DNA of 14,621 nt from Halanaerobiaceae bacterium (GTDB taxonomy: Bacteria; Bacillota; Halanaerobiia; Halanaerobiales; DTU029), in the NCBI GenBank assembly GCA_012521855.1, contig JAAYLO010000222.1, positions 1-14,621 on the forward strand, read 5' to 3'. The stretch's first letter is position 1, and every line of letters begins with the position of its first letter. The translations under genes and the position numbers were made by a program. The notes below the pieces were generated by a model. That model saw nothing but the letters and a program-made list of their open reading frames with translations, was not told the origin of the DNA and made no database searches. Shown piece by piece: positions 1-7,904 of this stretch.

Positions 1-723
1 GCTGATGAGATTACCGGCTGTGACCCCCTTGTTGAGGATAGTGATAGTAATGAAAGGTATTTCAATATAAAAACAAGGAAAGATAATCTTGCCGGGGTTA
101 GAGATGCTGATATAATAATCCTGGCTGTAAAACCACAGCTCATGTCAGAAGTACTTGCTGGGATAGCTGATTATACTGACGGAAAACTGATAATCTCAAT
201 AGCAGCCGGGATAGCTATAGAAAAAATAAAATCCCGGGTTGCCGATACAGCGAGGGTTGTAAGGGTAATGCCAAACACACCTGCACTTATCGGTGAAGGG
301 ATGTCTGCTTTCTGTACCGGGGGAGGTATAAGTGAAAGTGATCGTAAGATTGTAGCAGAGATCTTACAGAGTGTCGGGGAAGCAGTGGAGGTAGAAGAGA
401 GCTTGATGGATGCAGTGACAGGACTCAGTGGCAGCGGCCCTGCCTATGTCTATCTGATAATTGAAGCACTGGCTGATGGCGGTGTCCTCATGGGGTTAGC
501 CAGAGAGACTGCACAAAAACTGGCTGTACAGACAGTCCTGGGCTCAGCCAGAATGGTGCTGGAGACAGGGAAACACCCTGGAGAATTGAAAGATGCAGTG
601 ACTTCCCCAGCAGGGACTACCATCAGGGCTCTGGAGATACTGGAAGAGAAAGGTCTCCGCTCGGCATTGATAGAAGCTGTAAAGGCAGCAGCAGAGAGGT
701 CAAGGGAATTGAATAATATGTAG
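1..723 (+). CDS. proC: Pyrroline-5-carboxylate reductase, 5'-truncated by the window edge
   Basis: Cytosolic enzyme that reduces 1-pyrroline-5-carboxylate to L-proline with NAD(P)H, the last step of proline synthesis. The frame is open from base 1 and encodes 240 visible residues. The family is usually about 265-270 aa, so the Rossmann GxGxxG start lies off the left edge. The ATG at 142 is internal, because the conserved strand ending in LAVKPQ lies just upstream of it in frame. Family signatures are intact: the MPNTPALIGEG block (about 269-301), the GLSGSGPAYVY block (about 421-453), the DGGVLMGL helix, and the C-terminal SPAGTTIRALEILEEKG block (about 604-654). The stop is TAG at 721-723, followed 26 bp later by an intrinsic terminator, so proC ends its own transcription unit. 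Nothing looks degraded. Confidence 0.96.
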   Translation, partial: ADEITGCDPLVEDSDSNERYFNIKTRKDNLAGVRDADIIILAVKPQLMSEVLAGIADYTDGKLIISIAAGIAIEKIKSRVADTARVVRVMPNTPALIGEGMSAFCTGGGISESDRKIVAEILQSVGEAVEVEESLMDAVTGLSGSGPAYVYLIIEALADGGVLMGLARETAQKLAVQTVLGSARMVLETGKHPGELKDAVTSPAGTTIRALEILEEKGLRSALIEAVKAAAERSRELNNM

Positions 724-749
724 TCATACAAGTAAAATATAGGATTATG

Positions 750-780
750 AAACCTCATCGAAAGATGGGGTTTTATTTTT
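750..780 (+). terminator. Rho-independent terminator after proC
   Basis: A ten-pair stem (750-759 with 764-773, one G-T pair) closes a GAAA tetraloop (760-763) and runs straight into a T-rich tract (TTTTATTTTT, 771-780). The T-run is only on the + strand side, so it acts on proC transcription and isolates it from the RHS gene. Confidence 0.93.
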
Positions 781-811
781 GCACAAATTGTGTACTAAAA
801 TGAAATGATTC

Positions 812-840
812 TTGCAATTACTGTAAAAATGCTTTATAAT
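812..840 (+). promoter_or_regulatory. Sigma-A-type promoter for the RHS gene
   Basis: The -35 hexamer TTGCAA (812-817) and a perfect -10 TATAAT (835-840) are separated by the optimal 17 bp. Expected transcription start is near 847, giving a leader of about 90 nt. The leader contains a short direct repeat, GAATATA at 871-877 and 880-886, of unknown meaning. Confidence 0.8.
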
Positions 841-920
841 ACGGGAAAAGGAAATATATATATGCAATAAGAATATATGGAATATAGTGATGAATTTTGT
901 CAAAATATATATTGTTTCAT

Positions 921-926
921 AGGAGG
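921..926 (+). promoter_or_regulatory. Ribosome binding site deciding the RHS start
   Basis: AGGAGG followed by GTGA, 11 nt before the ATG at 938. This is the only strong RBS ahead of the whole 6.2-kb RHS frame. No comparable site-plus-start-codon pair exists just after the in-frame stop at 1181. Confidence 0.8.
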
Positions 927-937
927 GTGAAGGTTTT

Positions 938-1183
938 ATGAATATTTTAAAAAGTGTTAGAAGAAGAGGTATAAATAATGATTTAGTTTTTACGGTATTA
1001 TTAATAATTACCTTTGTTGTTGTAACTGGATTATTTTTGAATAATGTATATGCAGAAGAAGGTGAAAATAATAATTGTGATGTTCATTCTTGGGAATATA
1101 TCTATGGTGAATGGAGGTCAGCTGGTCCAACACAACATGTAAGAAGTGTGGATATGTACTGTACTAAGTGTGGTGCTCATTAA
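938..1183 (+). CDS. N-terminal piece of a secreted RHS protein: signal peptide plus first zinc-ribbon cysteines, ended by an in-frame stop
   Basis: This 81-aa ORF has its own promoter and strong RBS. Residues 1-39 look like a Sec signal peptide or membrane anchor: a basic KSVRRR start, a hydrophobic core at about 17-34, and a VYA-EE cleavage-like site at 37-41. The mature part carries C47, H50, H67 and a CTKCG knuckle (C75, C78). It stops at TAA (1181-1183) one residue beyond the knuckle. The same frame then stays open to 7192 and immediately shows more CxxC knuckles (C106, C114/C117, C136/C139, numbered through the stop). I read this as the 5' end of the RHS gene cut by a nonsense change, not as an independent small gene. 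A short anchored zinc-knuckle peptide is possible but has only half of a binding site. TAA excludes selenocysteine or pyrrolysine recoding. Confidence 0.8.
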   Translation: MNILKSVRRRGINNDLVFTVLLIITFVVVTGLFLNNVYAEEGENNNCDVHSWEYIYGEWRSAGPTQHVRSVDMYCTKCGAH

Positions 1184-1354
1184 AATCATCCTCAAAAAGA
1201 GCCACATTCATTTAGAACTGAGGTTCATTTTACAAGCAAAACAAGATCTTCCTGTAGAGGTGAAGATGTAATATATTGTCCGGTTTGTGGATATGAAAAG
1301 AGTAGGACCTTCTTTTCAAATTCACATACCCGTGGCACAACCTGTTCTAAGTGT
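1076..1354 (+). other. Zinc-ribbon-like Cys/His array in the exported N-terminus, interrupted by the stop
   Basis: Three CxxC knuckles (CTKC, CPVC, CSKC), each followed by Gly, plus C47, C106 and several His residues occur within about 93 codons. The first unit (C47, H50, a Trp, then H67, CxxCG) and the next one (H90, C106, CxxCG) have similar order and spacing, so they look like degenerate repeats of one small metal-binding module. Metal binding is inferred from the motif only. Confidence 0.55.
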
Positions 1355-1411
1355 GGTATATATTACCCTACCCATGAAGAGGAGGCAAATGGATATATCG
1401 ATGATGCAATT

Positions 1412-4400
1412 TTGTTTTCTATAGATGGAGAAGAAATTCAGGCTGATGCAGAGAGAGCAGAAGATAAAACCGAAAATGATTTAGAAAAAGGTGAAGGTGA
1501 TTATATTGAAGCAGATGATGAATATGAAGATGGATTAACAGCTATTAATGGTGCTGATGAAAAGAATAATAATTCTACAGAAGATCTGCTTCTTTCAGAT
1601 AATGAATTGGAAGAAGGAAAAGAGGAAAATCAAAATTCTATTCTGGGAAAGGACGGTTCCCAGGGATATAAAGGTGATTCTGAAACTGTTGAAGATGAGT
1701 CAAAACAGAAATATGATCAAGTTGAAAAAGGCAGTGAAGATGCTATAGATAAAAAAGATGAAGCAGATGAACTAGTTGAGGGGAATAAAGAAGAGGAAGA
1801 GGAGAATCTTGACAATATTGATACAGAAAATACTGTAAATGAAAGTGGAGAAACTGGAGACCCGGTAAAATATACTACTGGTGAATATGTAAGTAAAAGT
1901 ACTGATTTAAATATAGAAAATGTTAATCCAGCAATAAATATAATCAGGAATTACAAGAATTTTTCTGAAAGTTCCTTCTCCTTTGGAAAGGGATGGAATT
2001 TTAATTATGACAGTAGGATTATTGTCGGTATCAGGCCAGATTATAATAATTACCAGGAAAATTTAGAGCTTTTATTACCTGAAATAGAACAGATATATAT
2101 GGAGGCATATGCTGACTATCAGCAGGCCATGAATGCAGCTTTAGAGAGCAAGAGATTGGCAGAATTGTCTGTAGAAGAAGCGGACCGGGCTGTTCTCCAT
2201 GCAGATAATGCTAAAAGGGCAGCTGAGAATGCAAAAAATTATGCCAATAGGGCGAACTTAGGTGCTGAACAGGCAGAGGAATATGCAGAAATAGCCTATA
2301 ATCACCTGATTAATTCAAGAGAATATGCAAATAGTGCTATTAATCTAGGAAAGGCTGCCGAGAATTATGCCCTTGAGGCAAAAACCTATGCTGAGGAAGC
2401 AAAGAAAAAAGCTGAAAGAGCTATTTCTTCTGCCAATTCAGCAATAGATCATGCTGATAAGTCCAATAAACAGTCAGTAATAGACAGGGCAAATGAAGCA
2501 TTAGAGAGAGCAGTGAATTTAGAGAATCGTGTAGATACTACCTTGTTCAATTTAAATGGTAGTAATGAGGAAATAGGATTGATTGAGGAGAGTAGATTAC
2601 TACAGCAAAATAGTCAAAAAGTGCTTGATAATATAATTATAAATGAGTTAGATAAAAGAATAGAAGAGGAGATTGAGGAAGCCAGTATAAATAAGGGAAT
2701 TGCAGTAGAAAAAATAATAGAGGCTGAGGACCTTTACATTATAGCAGAAGCCAGTTACCAGGATGCATTAATTACAAAAGAGGCAGCAGAAAGACGTTTA
2801 GCAGAATCTATCTCCTGGTTAGATACCCTGATAGAAAATGAAAAAGTAGTTGAAAGCATTGAAGACATACAAAATGAAATAAGGGATTTGAAAATACAAT
2901 CTGATCTGGACAAAGAGTATTCAGAAACATACCGCTATCGTAATGGATATAATGTAGATTGGGGTGCTACCCCTGTTCGTGATGAAATAGGTACAGGTAA
3001 GTTAATTCTGATCGATGAAATAGGAGTACCACATATTTATGAGCTTTTGACAGAACCTGATTATAATACAGAATTAGTTTTCCCAGATGGCAGGAAAAAT
3101 TATTATTCTGATGGTAGTAAAACCAGAGCCTTAAATACTATTGATGACAAATTAGAAATAATGTCTGACGGTTCTTATTTACTGACCAAAAAGGATGGCA
3201 GCAGGTACTTTTATTCATATTTTGGTAAACTGATAAAGATTGTAGATACTAATGACCGTTATCTTGACTTTACATATAATGAAAATCATGAGCTGGTGAA
3301 AATAAGCGATACCTTTAGTAGAGAAATTATTATAAACAGAAATAATGGAAAGATAAGCAAAATAACTGATCCTCTGGGTAGAGAATATAGATATGGCTAT
3401 AGTGGAGATAGGTTGGTATCATTTACGGATCCTGAGGGTAATACCAGGAGGTACACATATAGTGAAGTTGGAATGACCTCTACTATCTATCCTGATGGAA
3501 ATGGGTGGAACTACTATTATACAGAAGTAGATGGCCGGATGGTAGTTGATTACCAGACAGATGCCAGTGGAGCTGTCATTGATTTTGAATATGACCCGAC
3601 TGCAAAAAGAACCATTGTAACAAATAGAAGGGGCTTCCAGAGGACATATCTATATAACGATAATCACCTGACTATTGAAGAGATAGATGCAGATTATGGC
3701 AGGGTTTATAAAACATATGATGAAAACAACAACCTGATTTCTATTACAAACAAAAGGGGATATACTACAAGTTATAGCTATGATGAGAATAATAATATAA
3801 TAAGTATTGCAGACCCTGTAGGCACTATATACTTTAGCTATAATCAATTCAACAAAACAAGTAGTATGACAGATAAAAACGGCTATACCACTACCTATAA
3901 TTATGATTACCGGGGTAATTTAACTTCCATAAATTATCCTGATGGCGGCAGCAGGGGATTTGCATATAACAATCTGGGTCTATTAATTCTGGAAACAGAT
4001 CAGCGGGGATATCAGACCAGATATACCTACGATGATTATGGTAATATAGCTGAAATAATATATCCAGATGCAAGTATAGAGAAATACCAGTATGATCTAG
4101 TTGGAAGATTAGAAAAGGTCATAAAAGCAGATGGTGGAGAGATAAACTATTATTATGATAATAATGGCAATATCACTAAAGCAGTTGATGAGCTGGGATA
4201 TGAAGAGAGTTTTAAATATAACTCAAGGAATAAAATAATTGAAAAGCTCGATCCAAATGGAAATATTACAAAATATGAATATGATGAAAGGAATAATCTA
4301 AAGAGTATAATTGACCCTACTGGTAATATACAGGAAATAGAATATGATGAAGCAGAAAATATGACGAAAAAGATACTGGCTGAGAATGTAAGTTATCTAT

Positions 4401-7192
4401 ATCAGTATGATAAACTGGATAGATTAATATCTGCTACACAGGTAGAGACAGGGATTGAAACAAGCTATCAATATGATCCAGACGGTAATCTTATTGCCCT
4501 GACAGATGGTGAAGGTAGAACAACAAGCTATGAATATGATCATATTAATCGAATGACAAAGGGAAAAGACCCACTGAATAATATTGTAAAATATGAATAT
4601 TATCCAGATAACAGCCTGCAGTCAATAAAAGACAAAAGGGGTAATACAAGTAATTTTAAATATGACAGCATGGGTAGACTTGTGGAAGTAACAAATGAGC
4701 TGAATCAAAAAGTAAGGTATGAATATGATAATACCGGAAATATGACAAAGAAAATAGATGCCAGGGGTAATAGCACCTCTTATGAATATGATTCCATGAA
4801 CAGATTGATAAAAGAGATAGATCCCCTGGGTTATGAAATCAGCTATCAATATGATGAAACAGGAAATCTTGTCAGTATTACTGATCCTGAAGGAAATACC
4901 AGCAGTTTTAGATATGATCTGAAGGGAAGAATCATTGAAGAGATGAATGCCCTCGGTGACAGTAGATATTATGAATATGATGGAATGAGCAATTTGATCA
5001 GTGAAACAAATGAAGCCGGAATCCAGACTATCTATAGATATGATGAATTAAATAGACTGGTAGAGATAGAAGATAATCTTGGTAATCTAACAAAAATAGG
5101 TTATACACCACTGGGGCAGATAGCCTGGAGGGAAGATGCCCTTGCTTACAGGGTAGAATTTGAATATGATTCAGCAAATAGATTGATTAAAGAGACTGAT
5201 CAGGAAGGAAATAGTATTGAATATAGCTATGATAAGGCCGGTAATCTGGTATCAGTAACTGATGAACTTGGAGAAATTACAGAATATCATTATGATGAAT
5301 TAAATAGATTGATTCAGGTTGTAGATGCCTTAAATAATAGTGTAAACTACAGCTATGATGCCAATGGCAATATAGTGGAGATGGTCAATGAAAATGGCTA
5401 CAGCTATCAATATCAGTATGATGAACTGGATCGACTGGCTAAAGAGATAAATTACCTGGGTAATGAACAGAGCTATAGCTATGACCCCAATGGTAACCTG
5501 AAAGCAAAAGTAGATTTCAATGGTAACATTATAAATTACAATTATGATGAGCTAAATAGATTACTGGAGACTATCTTTGCAGATGACAGCAAAAAGGAGT
5601 TTTCATATAATGCCAATGGTCAGATGACAGCAGCCATTAATGAAAATTCCACTCAGAGATATTATTTTGATGAATTATCAAGATTGATAAAAGCTGAGAT
5701 TGAAACAGAATATGATGAATATACAGTAGAATATGAATATAATGAACTGGGTCAAAGAACAAGGCTTGTTCTTGATGATGGAAATCTCCTGCAGGATAGA
5801 GAGACTAAATATCAGTATGATGAGGCCATGAGATTGAGTGAACTTGAATTACCTGATGGAGAAGTGGTGAAATATAGGTATGATGACTTAAACAGGGTAA
5901 TTACACAAATTAATAGTAATAGAACATTGACTAACTATACTTATACCCCTGATGGAAAACTCGAGACTATAAAACATCTAAATGGTTTTGGCTTGACAGG
6001 TCAGGTTATTCTGTCTTATGCTTACCTCTATAATGACCGTGACCAGAGGATAATGGAAGTAGAAGGGAATGGCCAGCTTACAAGTTTCCAATATGACCCG
6101 ACAGGAAGACTGACAAAGGTATATTATCCCTTCTCAGGTGGAAAGAAAGAGCTCAACAGGATTGAAAGATCCCACTACTTTGGTCTGAAGGCTAATCTGG
6201 ATAATCATAAGGACTATTACCGGCAGAAACACAATCCAGATGAATATATCTCAAATCTTATCTATGACTTAAGGAATGAGATAGATGACTTACATCAGGA
6301 GATAAGGGAAAACGGTAGGCCTCTGGATCTTTATAACAATGGCTACTATATAGAAGAATACAGATATGATCCAGCAGGTAATGTAATCATGGAAGGGAAT
6401 GCCTGGGGAACAATAGACTTTGAGTATAATGCAGCCAATCAACTAATTGAGGCTGGAGAGAGGACTTACAGCTATGATGACAATGGAAATTTAGTAAAAG
6501 AAGGATATAAAGGGGATTATGTTGAATATAGCTATAACCATGAAAATAGACTGATTATGGCCAGTAATTTAAGTAGGAACAACAAACTCTTTGGAGGAGA
6601 ACATCCCTTTACAGGGAGAATAGAATTTACTTATGATGCCCTGGGCAGGAAAGCAGGGAAAGAGTTAACCCCTGCCAATGGAGCCAGGATAGAGATTAAT
6701 GGATATTATTATGATGGTAGAGGAACAAATATCCTTGCTGAATATGAAGACGAGGTCTGGGATATTAATCAGTACAGACAGGGTAAGAAGAATGCTACAG
6801 GTAATATTCCAGGAGGACAGACAAAATATTTTAATGAATATTACTATGGCAGGGGATTAGTTGCCTTCAACAATATGAATCACCCCAATCCATGGAATAT
6901 AAGGGCGGATATTAATTTCTATCACAAAGATGCCCTGGGTTCAATCAAGGCGGTAACAGACAGGTATGAAAATGTGGTAGAGAGATATACCTTTGCCTAC
7001 AGGCCAGATAACCCGATCAGTATGAGATGGATGACTCCTGATCCGGTAAGGGATGGGATGAACTGGTATCTATATGTCAGTGGAGATCGAGTGAATCTGT
7101 GGGATCCATTCGATTGGTTAAATAAAAATATTGCTGATAGAGTTAAAAAGAGTACTTCTGTAATAGTTATTGGAATAGAAGAAATTGAATAA
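1412..7192 (+). CDS. Giant RHS/YD-repeat protein body, separated from its signal peptide by an upstream in-frame stop
   Basis: The open frame begins just after the stop at 1183. The first start-like codon is the TTG at 1412, but AGGAGG (1380-1385) lies 26 nt away, so 1412 is a weak formal start; the real N-terminus is probably 938. Domain order, numbered from 938: zinc knuckles 106-139; acidic Glu/Asp-rich linker about 160-305; RHS N-terminal DUF6531-type domain beginning GDPVKYTTGEY at 307; coiled-coil insertion about 365-684; resumption of the domain at GTGKLIL (685); about 45-50 YD repeats (757-1930); RHS core with the DALGSIKAVTD motif (about 1997) and TPDPVRDG, ending DPFDW at 2056-2060. 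RHS proteins of this type form a beta-cocoon that encloses a C-terminal toxin. Here only about 25 residues follow the core, with no recognisable toxin, and the usual DPxG Gly is Asp. WapA-like exported polymorphic-toxin relatives are the nearest class. Probably a decayed or orphan RHS gene, although the 5.8-kb frame itself is intact. Confidence 0.85.
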   Translation: MFSIDGEEIQADAERAEDKTENDLEKGEGDYIEADDEYEDGLTAINGADEKNNNSTEDLLLSDNELEEGKEENQNSILGKDGSQGYKGDSETVEDESKQKYDQVEKGSEDAIDKKDEADELVEGNKEEEEENLDNIDTENTVNESGETGDPVKYTTGEYVSKSTDLNIENVNPAINIIRNYKNFSESSFSFGKGWNFNYDSRIIVGIRPDYNNYQENLELLLPEIEQIYMEAYADYQQAMNAALESKRLAELSVEEADRAVLHADNAKRAAENAKNYANRANLGAEQAEEYAEIAYNHLINSREYANSAINLGKAAENYALEAKTYAEEAKKKAERAISSANSAIDHADKSNKQSVIDRANEALERAVNLENRVDTTLFNLNGSNEEIGLIEESRLLQQNSQKVLDNIIINELDKRIEEEIEEASINKGIAVEKIIEAEDLYIIAEASYQDALITKEAAERRLAESISWLDTLIENEKVVESIEDIQNEIRDLKIQSDLDKEYSETYRYRNGYNVDWGATPVRDEIGTGKLILIDEIGVPHIYELLTEPDYNTELVFPDGRKNYYSDGSKTRALNTIDDKLEIMSDGSYLLTKKDGSRYFYSYFGKLIKIVDTNDRYLDFTYNENHELVKISDTFSREIIINRNNGKISKITDPLGREYRYGYSGDRLVSFTDPEGNTRRYTYSEVGMTSTIYPDGNGWNYYYTEVDGRMVVDYQTDASGAVIDFEYDPTAKRTIVTNRRGFQRTYLYNDNHLTIEEIDADYGRVYKTYDENNNLISITNKRGYTTSYSYDENNNIISIADPVGTIYFSYNQFNKTSSMTDKNGYTTTYNYDYRGNLTSINYPDGGSRGFAYNNLGLLILETDQRGYQTRYTYDDYGNIAEIIYPDASIEKYQYDLVGRLEKVIKADGGEINYYYDNNGNITKAVDELGYEESFKYNSRNKIIEKLDPNGNITKYEYDERNNLKSIIDPTGNIQEIEYDEAENMTKKILAENVSYLYQYDKLDRLISATQVETGIETSYQYDPDGNLIALTDGEGRTTSYEYDHINRMTKGKDPLNNIVKYEYYPDNSLQSIKDKRGNTSNFKYDSMGRLVEVTNELNQKVRYEYDNTGNMTKKIDARGNSTSYEYDSMNRLIKEIDPLGYEISYQYDETGNLVSITDPEGNTSSFRYDLKGRIIEEMNALGDSRYYEYDGMSNLISETNEAGIQTIYRYDELNRLVEIEDNLGNLTKIGYTPLGQIAWREDALAYRVEFEYDSANRLIKETDQEGNSIEYSYDKAGNLVSVTDELGEITEYHYDELNRLIQVVDALNNSVNYSYDANGNIVEMVNENGYSYQYQYDELDRLAKEINYLGNEQSYSYDPNGNLKAKVDFNGNIINYNYDELNRLLETIFADDSKKEFSYNANGQMTAAINENSTQRYYFDELSRLIKAEIETEYDEYTVEYEYNELGQRTRLVLDDGNLLQDRETKYQYDEAMRLSELELPDGEVVKYRYDDLNRVITQINSNRTLTNYTYTPDGKLETIKHLNGFGLTGQVILSYAYLYNDRDQRIMEVEGNGQLTSFQYDPTGRLTKVYYPFSGGKKELNRIERSHYFGLKANLDNHKDYYRQKHNPDEYISNLIYDLRNEIDDLHQEIRENGRPLDLYNNGYYIEEYRYDPAGNVIMEGNAWGTIDFEYNAANQLIEAGERTYSYDDNGNLVKEGYKGDYVEYSYNHENRLIMASNLSRNNKLFGGEHPFTGRIEFTYDALGRKAGKELTPANGARIEINGYYYDGRGTNILAEYEDEVWDINQYRQGKKNATGNIPGGQTKYFNEYYYGRGLVAFNNMNHPNPWNIRADINFYHKDALGSIKAVTDRYENVVERYTFAYRPDNPISMRWMTPDPVRDGMNWYLYVSGDRVNLWDPFDWLNKNIADRVKKSTSVIVIGIEEIE
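2030..2989 (+). other. Alanine-rich coiled-coil insertion inside the RHS N-terminal domain
   Basis: About 320 residues lie between NYDSRIIVG and GTGKLILIDEIG, which would normally be adjacent strands of the DUF6531 domain. The insert is rich in Ala, Glu, Lys and Asn with Ala spaced every 3-4 residues and no Pro across most of its length, the pattern of a long helical coiled coil similar to phage tail-fibre stalks. The last part, about 2905-2989, is a less helical linker returning to the beta domain. Confidence 0.65.
3206..6730 (+). repeat. Array of about 45-50 YD (RHS) repeats
   Basis: Protein-level repeats of roughly 20-22 residues follow the pattern YxYDxxNRLI...DxxGN. At DNA level this gives a period near 63-66 bp, strongly diverged between copies, so it is not a recent tandem expansion. 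Two stretches (about 6120-6350 and after 6560) are less regular. The repeats build the cocoon wall in known RHS and insecticidal TcB/TcC structures. Confidence 0.9.
6914..7114 (+). other. RHS-associated core domain, shortened, with DPFD in place of DPxG
   Basis: The block starts YHKDALGSIKAVTD and passes through VVERYTF directly to RPDNPISMRWMTPDPVRDG and NLWDPFD. The family usually has, between those parts, a segment with a GxRYDxETGLYY type motif and an ARYYDP motif; here only about a dozen residues join them. The terminal Gly of the DPxG self-cleavage boundary is Asp. Both features fit an inactive, internally deleted core. Confidence 0.55.
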
Positions 7193-7400
7193 TTTGATAG
7201 AGTTTTATGAGTCAATGCCTGAATTAATAATCAAACCATCAACAGTATTTTTATAAATTGTGATAAAGGATAATAGCAGGCATATTAGCAGCGGTTAAAT
7301 ATTATAAAGCAAATTTCTATCGCGAGCGAGAAGCAGAGTTAATTCCAGATGTATTTCCGGAAAAAGATGTAAGGATAGCCCTGAAATTGCAACAATATCG

Positions 7401-7600
7401 TAATTAATAAGAAATAAATTGGACATATAGATTAAACATATTTCTCTCTTTTTCCTATTCTTCCGAACCTTTATAATCCAGGTTATATTTTTTTTCTGTA
7501 TTGCCGTTAAACCAATTTTTTTCATGAGCTGCTCTATTCGCTTTTTATTGTAATGATAAACTTTTTCAATCTTTGTATTTCTTTCCGCCCGGCATAATTA
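7401..7600. repeat. TAATTA direct repeats flanking the IS remnant (candidate target-site duplication)
   Basis: TAATTA at 7401-7406 and 7595-7600. Collapsing the two copies restores a continuous reading frame across the junction. The hexamer is AT-rich and palindromic, so a chance match is not excluded; IS3-family duplications are commonly 3-5 bp, so the true duplication may be shorter. Confidence 0.4.
7407..7594 (-). mobile_element. Internal-deletion remnant of a probable IS3/IS150-type insertion sequence
   Basis: On the - strand, roughly 7597 to 7480, the translation reads NTKIEKVYHYNKKRIEQLM then KKIGLTAIQKKN, which resembles the region of IS3-family OrfB transposases around the HKRVxRLMKxxGLxAI segment just ahead of the catalytic domain. 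About 60 bp further on, TTGGACA (7419-7425, + strand) resembles the inner part of IS150-group terminal repeats. The catalytic DDE part is absent, so the element is dead. It is flanked by TAATTA at 7401-7406 and 7595-7600. Similarity is judged by eye. Confidence 0.42.
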
Positions 7601-7642
7601 CAAAAATATAGAACAGCTGGAAGACAATGGTTGGCAATCTGA

Positions 7643-7841
7643 GCTTCAGTTTATATAATAAACGGTGATTTAGTATCATTTATATTGGCTTTGGGTGTCT
7701 TTTTTATTTTATGGTTTATTTCCTTTGCTGCAAGTTTTTCCTATTATATACATTTATCGCAATTTGCAGACAGTCCTGAAAACAAAATCAGATGATAGTT
7801 TTGATAAAGAAAATGGTACGAATAGTGATGTTGGCCACTGA
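7643..7841 (+). pseudogene. Frameshifted remnant of a small membrane protein
   Basis: One frame (7643-7792) encodes a strong hydrophobic helix, LVSFILALGVFFILWFISF, then stops at 7793. The neighbouring frame takes over near 7743-7764 with YRNLQTVLKTKSDDSFDKEN and a hydrophilic acidic tail, stopping at 7839-7841. A single frameshift would join helix and tail into one plausible polypeptide. No convincing start codon or RBS is present. Family not recognised. Confidence 0.3.
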
Positions 7842-7904
7842 ATTCAAATCGTTGCTGTTATTTGATTACAAGATGAAAAAATGAGAAGATTTTATTAAAA
7901 AATA

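Larger units (their letters stand above)
7267..7658 (+). pseudogene. 5'-truncated gene remnant of unknown function, split by a 194-bp insertion
   Basis: Left part (7267-7406) reads ILAAVKYYKANFYRERE then LIPDVFPEKDVRIALKLQQYRN up to a stop at 7405. Right part (7599-7658) reads YKNIEQLEDNGWQSELQFI and a stop. They lie in different frames, but deleting 7401-7594 (one TAATTA copy plus the insert) joins them in one frame as LQQYRN-YKNIEQLEDN. No start codon is visible because a stop at 7264 precedes the left part. I do not recognise the family. The position directly downstream of an RHS gene makes an immunity or accessory gene possible, but this is only positional inference. Confidence 0.45.

Noticed and set aside
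142..144. ATG as the proC start
   Set aside because: The frame is open from base 1 and encodes the conserved ProC segment ending LAVKPQ before this ATG, so the gene begins outside the window.
450..758. Reverse-strand ORF over proC
   Set aside because: It overlaps strongly conserved ProC coding sequence, has no RBS or recognisable product, and is a shadow frame.
1181..1183. Recoded stop (selenocysteine or pyrrolysine)
   Set aside because: The codon is TAA; those systems use TGA and TAG, and no SECIS-like hairpin was noticed right after it.
1548..1748. 66-codon ORF in another frame of the RHS gene
   Set aside because: Lys/Ile-rich shadow of the acidic linker with no independent RBS or known motif.
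3650..4849. Reverse-strand ORFs opposite the YD repeats
   Set aside because: They are Ile/Tyr-rich complements of YD repeat codons without start signals.
3206..6730. Tandem DNA repeat or CRISPR array
   Set aside because: The periodicity is protein-level YD repeats of about 21 residues with diverged DNA; there are no identical repeats with unique spacers.
7295..7525. Reverse-strand 76-aa ORF as an intact gene
   Set aside because: Only its N-terminal part and the sequence upstream of its ATG resemble an IS3-type transposase; it begins mid-domain, lacks the catalytic region and overlaps a better + strand fragment at its end.
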